Shown here one piece after another: positions 25,573 through 34,395 of a stretch of DNA of 64,000 nucleotides (positions are counted from its first letter, which is position 1; every line of letters begins with the position of its first letter). The position numbers and the translations under genes were made by a program. This stretch comes from Bacteroidales bacterium (GTDB lineage Bacteria > Bacteroidota > Bacteroidia > Bacteroidales > UBA932), in assembly GCA_016282145.1 (NCBI GenBank), contig JAEEJZ010000006.1, forward strand, positions 1 through 64,000. The letters are read 5' to 3'. Below the pieces are notes generated by a model that searched no databases, had not been told where the DNA came from, and saw nothing but the letters and a program-made list of their open reading frames with translations.

Positions 25573-26363
25573 TCCAAATCCATAAAGTTCATCGGGTTGA
25601 CCGGCGCTCCCCGGTAGCGCACCTCATAGTGCAGATGCGGGCCGGTCGATTTGCCCGTCGTCCCCACCGTACCGATCAGGGTTCCGCGTTTGACCCGCTG
25701 GCCCTCGTGTACATACATCCGGTTCAGGTGGGCGTAGCGGGTCTTGTAGCCGTATCCGTGGTTGACCGTCACCACGCGACCATAGCCGCCCATATTGAAC
25801 GAGGCTTCCTCCACCACGCCGTCTCCGGTCACATAGACGGGACTGCCCTTTCGCATCGCGATATCCAGTCCGGCATGTCCTTCCGCGCCGCCGTATACCG
25901 GGTCCGTGCGCCAGCCGAAGCGGCTGGAAATATGATAAGTACCCTTCACGGCGTGGATGGGCGGGATGGACGGCAGGCAGAGTTGCAATTCCCCCGCCTG
26001 GGCGTGGACGCGCAACAGTTCATCAAGCGCTCCCCGCTGCACATATACGCGCTTGAACAGGCTGTCCAGACGCTGCGCAAGCAGGTCCGTCTCCTCCTCT
26101 CCTCCCCCTTCGGCCGGTTCCCCGATCCGCGTCAACGGCTCCATTCCGTAGAGGGAACGATAGACATAATTTCCGCGGTCCTCGACGGTGGAAAGCCGCT
26201 CTTCGCAGGGCTCGATGCGGGTTTCCAGCAGTTCCAGCCGGGATTTCAGGCGGTCCAGACGCAGCCGCATCACCGCCGTCTTGGGCGGCTCCAAACGCAG
26301 CAGCCCGAAATACAGCAGCAGGTACAGCCCGGCAAGGCCGATGATCCAAGCGACATTCCGCAT
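25569..26363 (-). CDS. M23-family metallopeptidase (second of a tandem pair)
   Basis: The 264-residue protein has an N-terminal membrane helix (IGLAGLYLLLYFGLL), a coiled coil (about 28-100) and an M23 domain with its ligands in HAGLDIA and GPHLHYEV. It resembles its neighbour in plan, suggesting tandem duplication with divergence. The ATG at 26363 is used; the codon at 26372 is TTG. It follows the LptF/LptG-Fmt fusion gene after 15 bases. Confidence 0.9.
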   Translation of the reverse strand: MRNVAWIIGLAGLYLLLYFGLLRLEPPKTAVMRLRLDRLKSRLELLETRIEPCEERLSTVEDRGNYVYRSLYGMEPLTRIGEPAEGGGEEETDLLAQRLDSLFKRVYVQRGALDELLRVHAQAGELQLCLPSIPPIHAVKGTYHISSRFGWRTDPVYGGAEGHAGLDIAMRKGSPVYVTGDGVVEEASFNMGGYGRVVTVNHGYGYKTRYAHLNRMYVHEGQRVKRGTLIGTVGTTGKSTGPHLHYEVRYRGAPVNPMNFMDLE

Positions 26364-26378
26364 CGTAGGCAAAGGTAA

Positions 26379-28823
26379 TTATTTTTCGGCAATTCCCGTC
26401 AGGCGTTCCCGCTCCGCCCGGGAGGTACCGGCGGCCGCATGCCAGGAAACGGGCTCCCGGAAGCCGGCCAGGAAGGCCCTGGCTTCCATCCGCTTCTTGC
26501 CGCCGAGTTGCAGGTCGGTCAGGGCCAGCGCCCCGTCCGCCGTCGCGATGGCGAAGTAGGATTTCCCGTCGGAGAGGACGGTACCGGCCGCAGCGTGCAG
26601 GTCCATCGGCTGCGCATCGAAAATCTTGAGCTGGGTATCCTGTGCGCCCTCTTTCTGCAATACGGTGAAGGCCGCCGGATGCGGGCTCAGGCCGCGGATC
26701 AGGGCCAGCAGGTTCGCGCTGGTGTCGTCCCAGTCGAGGAAGCAGAGTTCGCGCGTCAGTTTCGGGGCGGGATGCAGAACTTCGGAGCCCTGGATGAAGG
26801 AACGTTGCACGCGCGTCTCCACATTGCGCTGGACCAGGCCCTCGACGGTCTGGAGCACCAGTTCCGCGCCGATGGGCATCAGGGCGTCGTGCAGGCTGCC
26901 GGCCGTCTCGCCGCTCTTCAGGCGGTATTCTTCGCGGAGGATGATGCCACCCGTATCGATATCCTTGTCAATCATGAAGGTAGTGACGCCGCTCAGCCGT
27001 TCGCCGTTGATGACCGCCCAGTTGATGGGCGCGGCGCCGCGGTACTGCGGCAGCAGGGCGGCATGCAGGTTGAAGGTGCCGAGCCGGGGCATCGACCACA
27101 CTTCCTCGGGCAGCATACGGAAGGCCACCACGACGAAAAGGTCCGCCTTCAGGGCGCGCAACTGCGCCAGGAATTCCGGATCCTTGAGTTTCAGCGGCTG
27201 CAGGACGGGAATACCGTGCTCCACGGCATATTTCTTCACTGCGCTCTCCCCTGCCTTGAGCCCCCGGCCGGAGGGCTTGTCCGCCACCGTCACCACGCCG
27301 ACGAGCTTGTAGCGCGCCTTCACGAGCGCATCCAGCGGGGCCACCGCGAATTCCGGCGTTCCCATATAGACGATGCGCACCGGGCGGAAGAAGCCCGAAA
27401 TGCGGCTCCAGATCTTACGGAAATGCCCGCGCAACGCATCGCGGCCGCTCAGTAATGAAGCGTCGTGCACCGCCTTCCAGGTCAGGTAAACGCCGATGGG
27501 CAATAGGACATAGGCCGATATGAAGGCTCCCGTAAACGCATCGATGGCACCGTCCCGCGCCAGTTTGGTGCCGGAAATGTCCACCACCCAATAGAGCACG
27601 AAGAAGAGGACGGAGACGATGGCGCTCGTGCCCAGTCCGCCTTTGCGGATCAGGGCGCCGATCGGGGCACCGATGAAGAACAGGATGAAACAGGCCAGGG
27701 CCTGCGCATATTTTTTCAGCAGTTCGATGTCCGCGCGGTTGAGGTAGAAATTGTACTCATAGACATCGCGGTCGTACGAAGATATCTCCGTAGAAAGCCG
27801 CTCCGCCGCATCCGAAGCCTGACGCAGGGCCCGTACTTCGGCCTCCATCGTCTCCCAGCGGAAGAAATCCTCCGCACGGAACAGTTCCGTCGCCCCGTAA
27901 TGCGCCGCCGTATCGAGCTGGTTGCGCAGGGAGAATACCGAAGAAGCCGCCAGGGAGCGGTAATGCCGCTCGTGCTGCTCGCGGTTCAGGCGTCCCAGCG
28001 AATCCTGCAGATGGCGCAACTGCGAGACGTTCTGCGACTTGATCTGGTCTCCGAAACGGCTGGAATCCGATTTCTCGAAACTGTAATTCTTCAGGGGAAT
28101 GACCAGATCCTGGCGGTCAAAGGCGATGCGCTGCAACTCCAGCGTCGTATCGCGGTACTTCTTGACATTGTTTTCCTGGTAGTTCGCCCCTTCGTAGAGC
28201 GTAAAAATCAGGTAATCCTTGCCCGGCGCCATCTTCAGCAGGGCGGAATCCGCAAGCATCAGCGCCGTGTTCCCCTTGCCGCCGGTATGGTCATAGACCA
28301 TCACCCCGTGCATCATTCCGGATTTGTCGTCCTGGGAGTCCACCCGCAGCATATAGCCCTCGATGCCTTCATAGAAGACGCCGGAAGGGATCTTGATTTC
28401 GGATTTGGTGCGGCCGATATCGTCGCGCAGCGTAAAAATCTCGTTATAGGCCTTCGGGACGAGGTTGTTTCCCGCGTAGAAGGCAAAGAGGCAGATGATG
28501 ACGGAGAGGGCCGTCAGCGGCGCCATCACCCGCGTCAGGGAAATGCCCGCCGACTTGATGGCCATCAGCTCGTTGTTCTCCGCCATCTGACCGATGGTCA
28601 TCATCGAGGCAAGCAGCGTGGAGAGCGGCAGCGCGAGGGGCAGGATGGTACAAGCCCCCCACATCATAAATTCCGCTATCACGCTCAGGCTCAAGCCCTT
28701 CCCTACCAGCTCGTCGATATAGAGCCAGAGGAACTGCATCATCAGCACGAAGATAACGACCGCGAGGATCGCTATGAACGGCAGCAAGAATGCCTTGACG
28801 ATGAAGCGGTCGAGTCTTTTCAA
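26379..28823 (-). CDS. fmt: In-frame fusion: LptF/LptG-type permease plus methionyl-tRNA formyltransferase
   Basis: A single 814-codon frame holds two complete proteins. Residues 1 to about 465 are a YjgP/YjgQ (LptF/LptG) permease: three N-terminal helices (LDRFIVKAFLLPFIAILAV), a periplasmic domain with a charged insertion, and three C-terminal helices. It is the LPS-export ABC transporter permease type. Residues about 482-814 are Fmt, which formylates initiator Met-tRNA, with MGTPEFAV, FNLHAALLPQYRGAAPINWA and DKDIDTGGI. No stop separates them. A GTG at 27380 encodes the residue where Fmt would normally start, so internal initiation is possible. The start at 28823 is TTG, overlapping the alaS stop as TTGA; the conserved N-terminus supports it. 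Confidence 0.85.
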   Translation of the reverse strand: MKRLDRFIVKAFLLPFIAILAVVIFVLMMQFLWLYIDELVGKGLSLSVIAEFMMWGACTILPLALPLSTLLASMMTIGQMAENNELMAIKSAGISLTRVMAPLTALSVIICLFAFYAGNNLVPKAYNEIFTLRDDIGRTKSEIKIPSGVFYEGIEGYMLRVDSQDDKSGMMHGVMVYDHTGGKGNTALMLADSALLKMAPGKDYLIFTLYEGANYQENNVKKYRDTTLELQRIAFDRQDLVIPLKNYSFEKSDSSRFGDQIKSQNVSQLRHLQDSLGRLNREQHERHYRSLAASSVFSLRNQLDTAAHYGATELFRAEDFFRWETMEAEVRALRQASDAAERLSTEISSYDRDVYEYNFYLNRADIELLKKYAQALACFILFFIGAPIGALIRKGGLGTSAIVSVLFFVLYWVVDISGTKLARDGAIDAFTGAFISAYVLLPIGVYLTWKAVHDASLLSGRDALRGHFRKIWSRISGFFRPVRIVYMGTPEFAVAPLDALVKARYKLVGVVTVADKPSGRGLKAGESAVKKYAVEHGIPVLQPLKLKDPEFLAQLRALKADLFVVVAFRMLPEEVWSMPRLGTFNLHAALLPQYRGAAPINWAVINGERLSGVTTFMIDKDIDTGGIILREEYRLKSGETAGSLHDALMPIGAELVLQTVEGLVQRNVETRVQRSFIQGSEVLHPAPKLTRELCFLDWDDTSANLLALIRGLSPHPAAFTVLQKEGAQDTQLKIFDAQPMDLHAAAGTVLSDGKSYFAIATADGALALTDLQLGGKKRMEARAFLAGFREPVSWHAAAGTSRAERERLTGIAEK

Positions 28824-31432
28824 ATCTGCTCAGCAAAAAGTTTCAAAGCGTCGGAGAGTCCCTGAGGGGCCTTACCGCCGGCCGTAGCGAGGCCTGCCTG
28901 GCCGCCGCCACCGCCCTGGATGAAGCGGGCCGCGCTCTTGACGAGGGCCACCGCATCCTTCCCGCCGGCCACGAGGTCGGCACTGTACATGACGAGCAAC
29001 TGCGGCTTGCCTTCGCATTCGACCGCCGCCGCCACCGCGAGATTCTTTTCCTCCTTCTGCAGCATCTGCAGGGCGGAACGCAGCAGCGCCGCATCCGTGG
29101 AACCTTCCACCAGCGTGAAGCGCATGCCGTCCTTCTCGCGCACCTTGGAGAGGATATCGCGTTTGAGCGCGAGCGTTCGCTCTTTCGTCAATTCATCCGC
29201 CATCTTCTTGTACGCAGCGTTCTCCGCAAGGAGTTTGCGGATACCCGTGCCCAGATCCTGCGCGTTCCCGAGCAGTTCCTTCGCGTCGCGGACCGCTTCC
29301 TCGAAGCCGTTCAGGCGGTTCAGCGCTTCTTCGCCGGTCACCGCTTCGATACGGCGGACCCCGGCGGCAATCGCGCTTTCGGATACAATCTTGAATACGC
29401 CGATGTTACCGGTGGCAGAGGTATGGCAGCCGCCGCAGAGTTCGACGCTGTCCGCGAACTTCACGACGCGCACCTCGTCGCCGTACTTTTCGCCGAAGAG
29501 GGCCATCGCGCCCATTTTCCGCGCTTCGGCCATCGTCGCGTGGCGGTTCTCCTCGAGCGGGCTGTTGGCGCGGATAAAGGCATTGACGCGCGCCTCCACC
29601 TTGGCGATTTGCTCGGGCGAGAGTTTCTCGAAATGCGAGAAGTCGAAGCGGAAATAAGCGTCGGTCACGAAGGAGCCCTTCTGCTCGACGTGCGTGCCGA
29701 GGATTTCGCGCAAAGCCCTGTGCAGCAAGTGCGTACAACTGTGGTTATTGGCAATCTTGAGCCGGCGCGGGGCATTCACGATCAGGGTGAAGAACCCGCG
29801 GCAGTCCGTCGGGAGTTTCTCGGCGATGTGAATCGTCAGGTCGTTTTCCTTGACGGTGTTGAGGATGGAGACTTTTTCTCCGTTCTCGGACATAATGCTG
29901 CCGGTATCGCCGACCTCGCCGCCCATTTCCCCGTAGAACGGTGTGCGGTCGAAGACGAGCTGGATCATCTCCTTGTTCTTCTGTACTACGGTGCGCTGTT
30001 TGAGCAGGCGTGCGCCGTAGGTGATGGTCTCGTCGTAGCCCGTGAATTCCACGCCTTCGCCTTCGTGATAGACGATCCAGTCGCCGAATTCATTGGCGGT
30101 CGCGTTGCGGGCCCGCTCCTTTTGCTTTTCCAGTTCTTCCTTGAAGCCTTCCAGGTCTACCGTGAATCCGTATTCCGCGGCGATGAGCTGTGTCAGGTCG
30201 ATGGGGAATCCGTAGGTATCATAGAGCAGGAAGGCGCTCTTGCCGCTCATCGATTTCTTGCCGGGGTTCTTGGCCATATAGTCGTCGATGAGCTTGATGC
30301 CCCTGTCCAGCGTACGCAGGAAGGCCATTTCTTCTTCCTTGATGACGCTGGTGATGAGTTTCTGCTGGCTGGCGAGTTCCGGATAGGCCTCGCCCATGTC
30401 CTCCACGAGTTGCGGGACGAGCCGGCAGAGGAAGGGTTCGGTCAGATCCAGGAAGGTGAAGCCGTAGCGCACGGCCCGGCGCAGGATGCGGCGGATGACA
30501 TAACCCGCCTTCACGTTCGAAGGCAACTGCCCGTCCGCGATCGAGAAACTGATGGCGCGGACGTGGTCCGCGATCACGCGCATGGCGATGGACGTCTTTT
30601 CGGACTCGCCGTATTTGTGGCCGGAGATGGCCTCGATCCTGCCGAGCAGGCCCGAGAATACGTCGGTATCGTAGTTGCTGTTTTTACCCTGGAGTACCGC
30701 GCAAAGCCGCTCGAAGCCCATTCCCGTGTCGATGTTCTTGGCCGGGAGCAGTTCCAGCGAACCGTCCGCCTTGCGGTTGTACTGCATGAACACGAGGTTC
30801 CAGATTTCAATCACGTGCGGATCGGACTTGTTGACGAGGTCGCGTCCTTCGATGCCGGACTTCTTTTCTTCCGGGGTGCGGATGTCGATATGGACCTCCG
30901 AGCAGGGGCCGCAGGGGCCGGTGTCGCCCATTTCCCAGAAGTTGTCGTGTTTGTTGCCGAGGATGATGTGATCCGGGCTCATATGCTTGAGCCAGGCCTG
31001 GCGCGCCTCTTCGTCCATGAGCGTGCCGTCCTCCTCGCTGCCCTCGAACACCGTGGCATAGAGCAGGTTCTTGTCGATCTTATAGACTTCCGTCAGCAGT
31101 TCCCAGGCCCAGTCGATGGCTTCGGTCTTGAAATAGTCGCCGAAACTCCAGTTTCCCAGCATCTCGAACATCGTGTGATGGTAGGTGTCGCGACCCACCT
31201 CTTCCAGGTCGTTGTGCTTGCCGCTCACGCGCAGGCACTTCTGCGAATCTGCCGCACGGTTGAACTTGGGCGTCTTGTTGCCCAGGAAGATATCTTTGAA
31301 CTGGTTCATCCCCGCGTTGGTGAACATCAGCGTGGGGTCGTTTTTGAGCACCATCGGGGCGGAAGGGACGATCGTGTGTCCCTTCGACGCAAAAAAGTCC
31401 AGAAACTTTTGCCTGATTTCTTTTGAAGTCAT
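28820..31432 (-). CDS. alaS: Alanyl-tRNA synthetase
   Basis: AlaRS charges tRNA-Ala. The 870 residues match the normal length. The catalytic domain has FTNAGMNQFKDIFLG and HHTMFEMLGNWSFGDYF. The editing domain has HSCTHLLHRAL and the CGGCHTSATG zinc/editing motif. The C-terminal domain (GGGGGQAGLATAGG) is present. The start follows a Bacteroidota-type promoter within 30 bases. The stop overlaps the next gene's TTG start, coupling it to the LptF/LptG-Fmt fusion. Confidence 0.97.
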   Translation of the reverse strand: MTSKEIRQKFLDFFASKGHTIVPSAPMVLKNDPTLMFTNAGMNQFKDIFLGNKTPKFNRAADSQKCLRVSGKHNDLEEVGRDTYHHTMFEMLGNWSFGDYFKTEAIDWAWELLTEVYKIDKNLLYATVFEGSEEDGTLMDEEARQAWLKHMSPDHIILGNKHDNFWEMGDTGPCGPCSEVHIDIRTPEEKKSGIEGRDLVNKSDPHVIEIWNLVFMQYNRKADGSLELLPAKNIDTGMGFERLCAVLQGKNSNYDTDVFSGLLGRIEAISGHKYGESEKTSIAMRVIADHVRAISFSIADGQLPSNVKAGYVIRRILRRAVRYGFTFLDLTEPFLCRLVPQLVEDMGEAYPELASQQKLITSVIKEEEMAFLRTLDRGIKLIDDYMAKNPGKKSMSGKSAFLLYDTYGFPIDLTQLIAAEYGFTVDLEGFKEELEKQKERARNATANEFGDWIVYHEGEGVEFTGYDETITYGARLLKQRTVVQKNKEMIQLVFDRTPFYGEMGGEVGDTGSIMSENGEKVSILNTVKENDLTIHIAEKLPTDCRGFFTLIVNAPRRLKIANNHSCTHLLHRALREILGTHVEQKGSFVTDAYFRFDFSHFEKLSPEQIAKVEARVNAFIRANSPLEENRHATMAEARKMGAMALFGEKYGDEVRVVKFADSVELCGGCHTSATGNIGVFKIVSESAIAAGVRRIEAVTGEEALNRLNGFEEAVRDAKELLGNAQDLGTGIRKLLAENAAYKKMADELTKERTLALKRDILSKVREKDGMRFTLVEGSTDAALLRSALQMLQKEEKNLAVAAAVECEGKPQLLVMYSADLVAGGKDAVALVKSAARFIQGGGGGQAGLATAGGKAPQGLSDALKLFAEQI

Positions 31433-31455
31433 ATCTCGCGAAATAATAAATCCTA

Positions 31456-31486
31456 CAAAGATAGGAATTTTTCAGGATAGTGCAAT
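31456..31486 (-). promoter_or_regulatory. Promoter of alaS
   Basis: On the minus strand ATTG (31486-31483) and TATCTTTG (31463-31456) are separated by 19 bases; the alaS ATG is at 31432. Confidence 0.65.
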
Positions 31487-32794
31487 TTACCCCCTCCGGA
31501 GCTCTTCGATGAGGCGGTCGATGCGGTGGATTTCGCCGGGGATGGGGATGTGCTGGGGGCAGAGGGGGACGCACTGGCCGCAGGCGATGCAGCGGTCCGC
31601 CTGCGCGCGGCTCTGAACGGCTTTGTCGTACTCGGCAAGGTAGCGTCTGCGCGCCCGCTCGAAGTCCTTCTGCTCGGGAGTAATCAGGTAGGTATCGTTC
31701 TCGACCGTGGAATTGTAGAATTTGAACAGGCCGGGGATGTTGATGCCGTAGGGGCAGGGCATGCAGTAACGGCAGCCCGTGCAGCGGATCTTCGGGTAGG
31801 CGCTGACCTGCTCCGCGATTTCTTCGAGCAGCGCGAATTCATCGGCCGAAAGCGGCTCGAAATCAATGTAGGTCCGCAGATTATCCTCCAGATGCTCCCG
31901 ATAGGTCATTCCGCTGAGCACCGTCAGCACCTTCGGGAACGAGCCGACGAAGCGGAAGGCCCAGGAGGCGATGCTCGCTTCGGGACGGCGGGCTTTCAGG
32001 CGGTCCGCCAATGCGGCGGGAAGCGAAGCCAGGTCTCCTCCGCGTAGCGGCTCCATCATCACCACCGGGATGTCCAGTTCCTCGAGTACGGCGTACATAT
32101 GGTCGGCGTTGGTATTCCGTCGCCCGGCGTGCTTCCAGTCCAGGTAGTTCATCTGGATCTGGACGAAATCCCAGTGATATTTTCCGTGCAGGGCGATCAG
32201 GGAGTCGAAACCCTCGCGGCTGCCGTGGAAAGAGAAGCCGAGTTTGCGGACGCGGCCCGCCTCGCGCTCCTTCAGCAGGAAGTCCAGCACGCCGGTCTTG
32301 ACGAAGCGGTCGTCCAGGGCTTCGGCCCCGTTCAGGGCGTGCAGCAGGTAATAATCGACATAGTCCGTCTTGAAGAGGTCCAGGGAGCGGTGATACATGG
32401 CCACGGCATCGTCGTAGGTCACATTCCGGAAGATGGAAAGTTTGGTGGCGAGTTGCCATTCGCTGCGCGGATGACGGCACAGTGCCTCCGCCGTCGCACG
32501 TTCGCTGTCGCCGTCGTGGTAGACTGGAGAAGTGTCGAAATAATTGACACCGTGCGCGAGCGCATCGTCCACCAGGCGGTTCACTTCCTCCTGGAGGATG
32601 TGTTTTTTGCCCTCGGCGTCTTCTTCTTCCGGCCAGCGCATGCAGCCGTAGCCCAGCAGTCCGGTACCCGGGTAATGCTGGATGACCTGTCCTTCGATGG
32701 GGGCGGCATCTTTACCGCCGCGGGGGGCACAGGCTGCGGCGCCCAGCCCGATGGCGGCCAATCCCGCCGATTGTATAAATTCTCTTCTGTTCAT
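31487..32794 (-). CDS. Exported aldo/keto reductase with two [4Fe-4S] motifs
   Basis: The 435-residue protein starts with a twin-arginine-like signal (NRREFIQSAGLAAIGLG) that ends in a possible lipobox (AAAC). The aldo/keto reductase barrel covers about 50-325, with NYFDTSPVYHDGDSE (Asp/Tyr region) and FSFHGSREG. The C-terminal ferredoxin-like part has CTGCRYCMPCPYGINIP and CIACGQCVPLCPQHIPIP, as in the iron-sulfur aldo/keto reductases of anaerobes. Its substrate is unknown. The ATG overlaps the stop of the membrane ferredoxin gene (ATGA), suggesting that protein is its electron partner. Confidence 0.88.
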   Translation of the reverse strand: MNRREFIQSAGLAAIGLGAAACAPRGGKDAAPIEGQVIQHYPGTGLLGYGCMRWPEEEDAEGKKHILQEEVNRLVDDALAHGVNYFDTSPVYHDGDSERATAEALCRHPRSEWQLATKLSIFRNVTYDDAVAMYHRSLDLFKTDYVDYYLLHALNGAEALDDRFVKTGVLDFLLKEREAGRVRKLGFSFHGSREGFDSLIALHGKYHWDFVQIQMNYLDWKHAGRRNTNADHMYAVLEELDIPVVMMEPLRGGDLASLPAALADRLKARRPEASIASWAFRFVGSFPKVLTVLSGMTYREHLEDNLRTYIDFEPLSADEFALLEEIAEQVSAYPKIRCTGCRYCMPCPYGINIPGLFKFYNSTVENDTYLITPEQKDFERARRRYLAEYDKAVQSRAQADRCIACGQCVPLCPQHIPIPGEIHRIDRLIEELRRG

Positions 32795-34179
32795 TTCATA
32801 CTATTGATATGGACCTCCCGACCTGTTACCCGGATGGCGGGAACGGGCTTCGCCGGACAAAGATACTCGCAGGCGCCGCAGCCGATGCAACGCTCCGCAT
32901 TCACGACGGGCAGTTTACTTCCGCCTTCCGCAGGCGCTACCATCCGGATGGCGCCCACCGGACAGTGCCGCGCGCAGTTTCCGCAATGCACCCCGTCCGT
33001 GTTCACGACGCAGCGCGAAAGTTCCACCGAAGCATAGCCGAAGTGGATATCCGGCTTCTGCTCCCGCTCGAACGGCCGGATGGCATCCACCGGGCAGACC
33101 AGCGAGCAGGCATTGCACTCCGGACGGCAGTAGCCCTTGTCAAAAAACATTTCCGGCTGCATCAGCTGCTTCAGATCGGTCGAAGGCCGGAGCACGCCAT
33201 TCGGGCAGGCTGTCACGCAAAGCTGACAGGCGGTACATTTGCTGAAAAAGTGTGCCCGGCTCTCCGCCCCCGGAGGGACGGGACGCGGCTTGAGCGGCTC
33301 AGCGGCCGCATCCCCCGCAAGGGAATTCGCGCGGGCGGAGAGGGCTCCTCCCAGCAGCGCGGCGCTCCCGGCCAGGAAACGCCTCCGCCCGGGATCGGCG
33401 GCAGCCTCCGCCTCCACCATCGGCTTACGCGAATAGGCAAAGCGGTACTTTAACGCTCCTAATTTACAATCCTCCAAACAGTTGAAGCAGTCCACGCAGC
33501 GGCTGTAATCGATGCGCTTGCCCTGGCTGTCGATGCAGGAAGCCTTGCAGTCCCGCTCGCATTTGCCGCAGGAAACGCATTTGTCCGTATCGATGACCGG
33601 CCGAAACAGCGAAAAGCGGGAAAAGAAACTCAGGAAAGTGCCGACGGGACAGAAGGTATTGCACCAGACGCGCCCTCCGAAAAAGGCCAGCAGCGCAAGC
33701 ACGATGAAGGTCAAGAGGGCGACGAGGGTGACCGCAAGATAGGGCGAAGTCCAGGCACTGCCCTGATTCATCGCCAGGGCGGTGCGCACCATACGGCCGT
33801 ACGCACTATACGGAGCGACAAGCGCGACCAGCACCTGCACGCCGCAAAGCAACAAGAGGCAGAAAATGGCGAAGAGGCCATAACGCAGCCACTTCCGTTC
33901 AGCGCTGAACCCCCAGCGACGATGCCGCAGGATCCGGCTACGCAGCCCGTTGAAGAAGTCCATGAACACCCCCAGCGGGCAAATCACGCTGCAGTAGATA
34001 CGGCCGAACAGCAAAGTCAGCAGCAGGAGGCCCGCCACCACCGCAAAGTTAAGCGCCAGCAAGGAAGGCAGGAACTGCAACTCGGCCACCCAAAAGAGTT
34101 GCCGGGGCCACAGCCCGCAGAGCAGAAGGGTCAGGCAAAGAAAAAAAGCCAGGCCCAGGCAAATTCGGAGTTTTCTCAT
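32791..34179 (-). CDS. Membrane-bound polyferredoxin (NapH/NapG-like)
   Basis: The 462-residue protein has an N-terminal membrane part (about 1-180) with four to five helices and the paired motifs CSVICPLGVFMD and CNTFCPVGTFLSF, typical of NapH/CcoG-like proteins. Six cysteine clusters follow, among them CVSCGKCERDC, CVDCFNCLEDC, CTACQLCVTACP, CNACSLVCP, CGNCARHCP and CIGCGACEYLCP. A hydrophobic stretch FLAGSAALLGGALSA splits them, so the protein looks like NapH joined to NapG. It probably passes electrons across or along the membrane to the reductase encoded next. The ATG at 34179 is used; the in-frame codon at 34185 is GTG. Confidence 0.85.
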   Translation of the reverse strand: MRKLRICLGLAFFLCLTLLLCGLWPRQLFWVAELQFLPSLLALNFAVVAGLLLLTLLFGRIYCSVICPLGVFMDFFNGLRSRILRHRRWGFSAERKWLRYGLFAIFCLLLLCGVQVLVALVAPYSAYGRMVRTALAMNQGSAWTSPYLAVTLVALLTFIVLALLAFFGGRVWCNTFCPVGTFLSFFSRFSLFRPVIDTDKCVSCGKCERDCKASCIDSQGKRIDYSRCVDCFNCLEDCKLGALKYRFAYSRKPMVEAEAAADPGRRRFLAGSAALLGGALSARANSLAGDAAAEPLKPRPVPPGAESRAHFFSKCTACQLCVTACPNGVLRPSTDLKQLMQPEMFFDKGYCRPECNACSLVCPVDAIRPFEREQKPDIHFGYASVELSRCVVNTDGVHCGNCARHCPVGAIRMVAPAEGGSKLPVVNAERCIGCGACEYLCPAKPVPAIRVTGREVHINSMK

Positions 34180-34184
34180 AAGCA

Positions 34185-34192
34185 CAAAGATA
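34185..34192 (-). promoter_or_regulatory. -7 box before the polyferredoxin gene
   Basis: TATCTTTG on the minus strand lies five bases before the ATG at 34179, implying a nearly leaderless transcript. No clear -33 TTTG is seen. Confidence 0.5.
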
Positions 34193-34395
34193 GAAAACTT
34201 AAATAAAAAATTTTAATATCCATGGCGATATTTTACAAAAACAAGGTTTAACGCTAGTCTATGCAGCATTTTTTCACACTTAAATTTGCATTTTCCAATT
34301 TTTATTCCGAACTTGCGCGCTTAATTCGCGTACTGTCCTTTGGACAGCACGTAACGCTAAGGCTAAAGCAATAATATTATAAACACTTAAAACCT
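34193..34395 (+). promoter_or_regulatory. Intergenic control region of the surface locus
   Basis: This AT-rich divergent region has no gene. TAAATTTG (34281-34288) matches the -7 consensus on the plus strand, but its -33 position is poor. About 45 bases into the predicted leader a hairpin CTGTCC-TTT-GGACAG (34333-34347) forms. The leader is about 100 bases, long enough to host regulation of the nine-gene locus. No SusR- or ECF-type regulator gene is nearby. Confidence 0.45.

Noticed and set aside
24694..26363. Single M23 gene split by a frameshift
   Set aside because: Both frames have their own membrane anchor and complete zinc ligands, so they are two genes.
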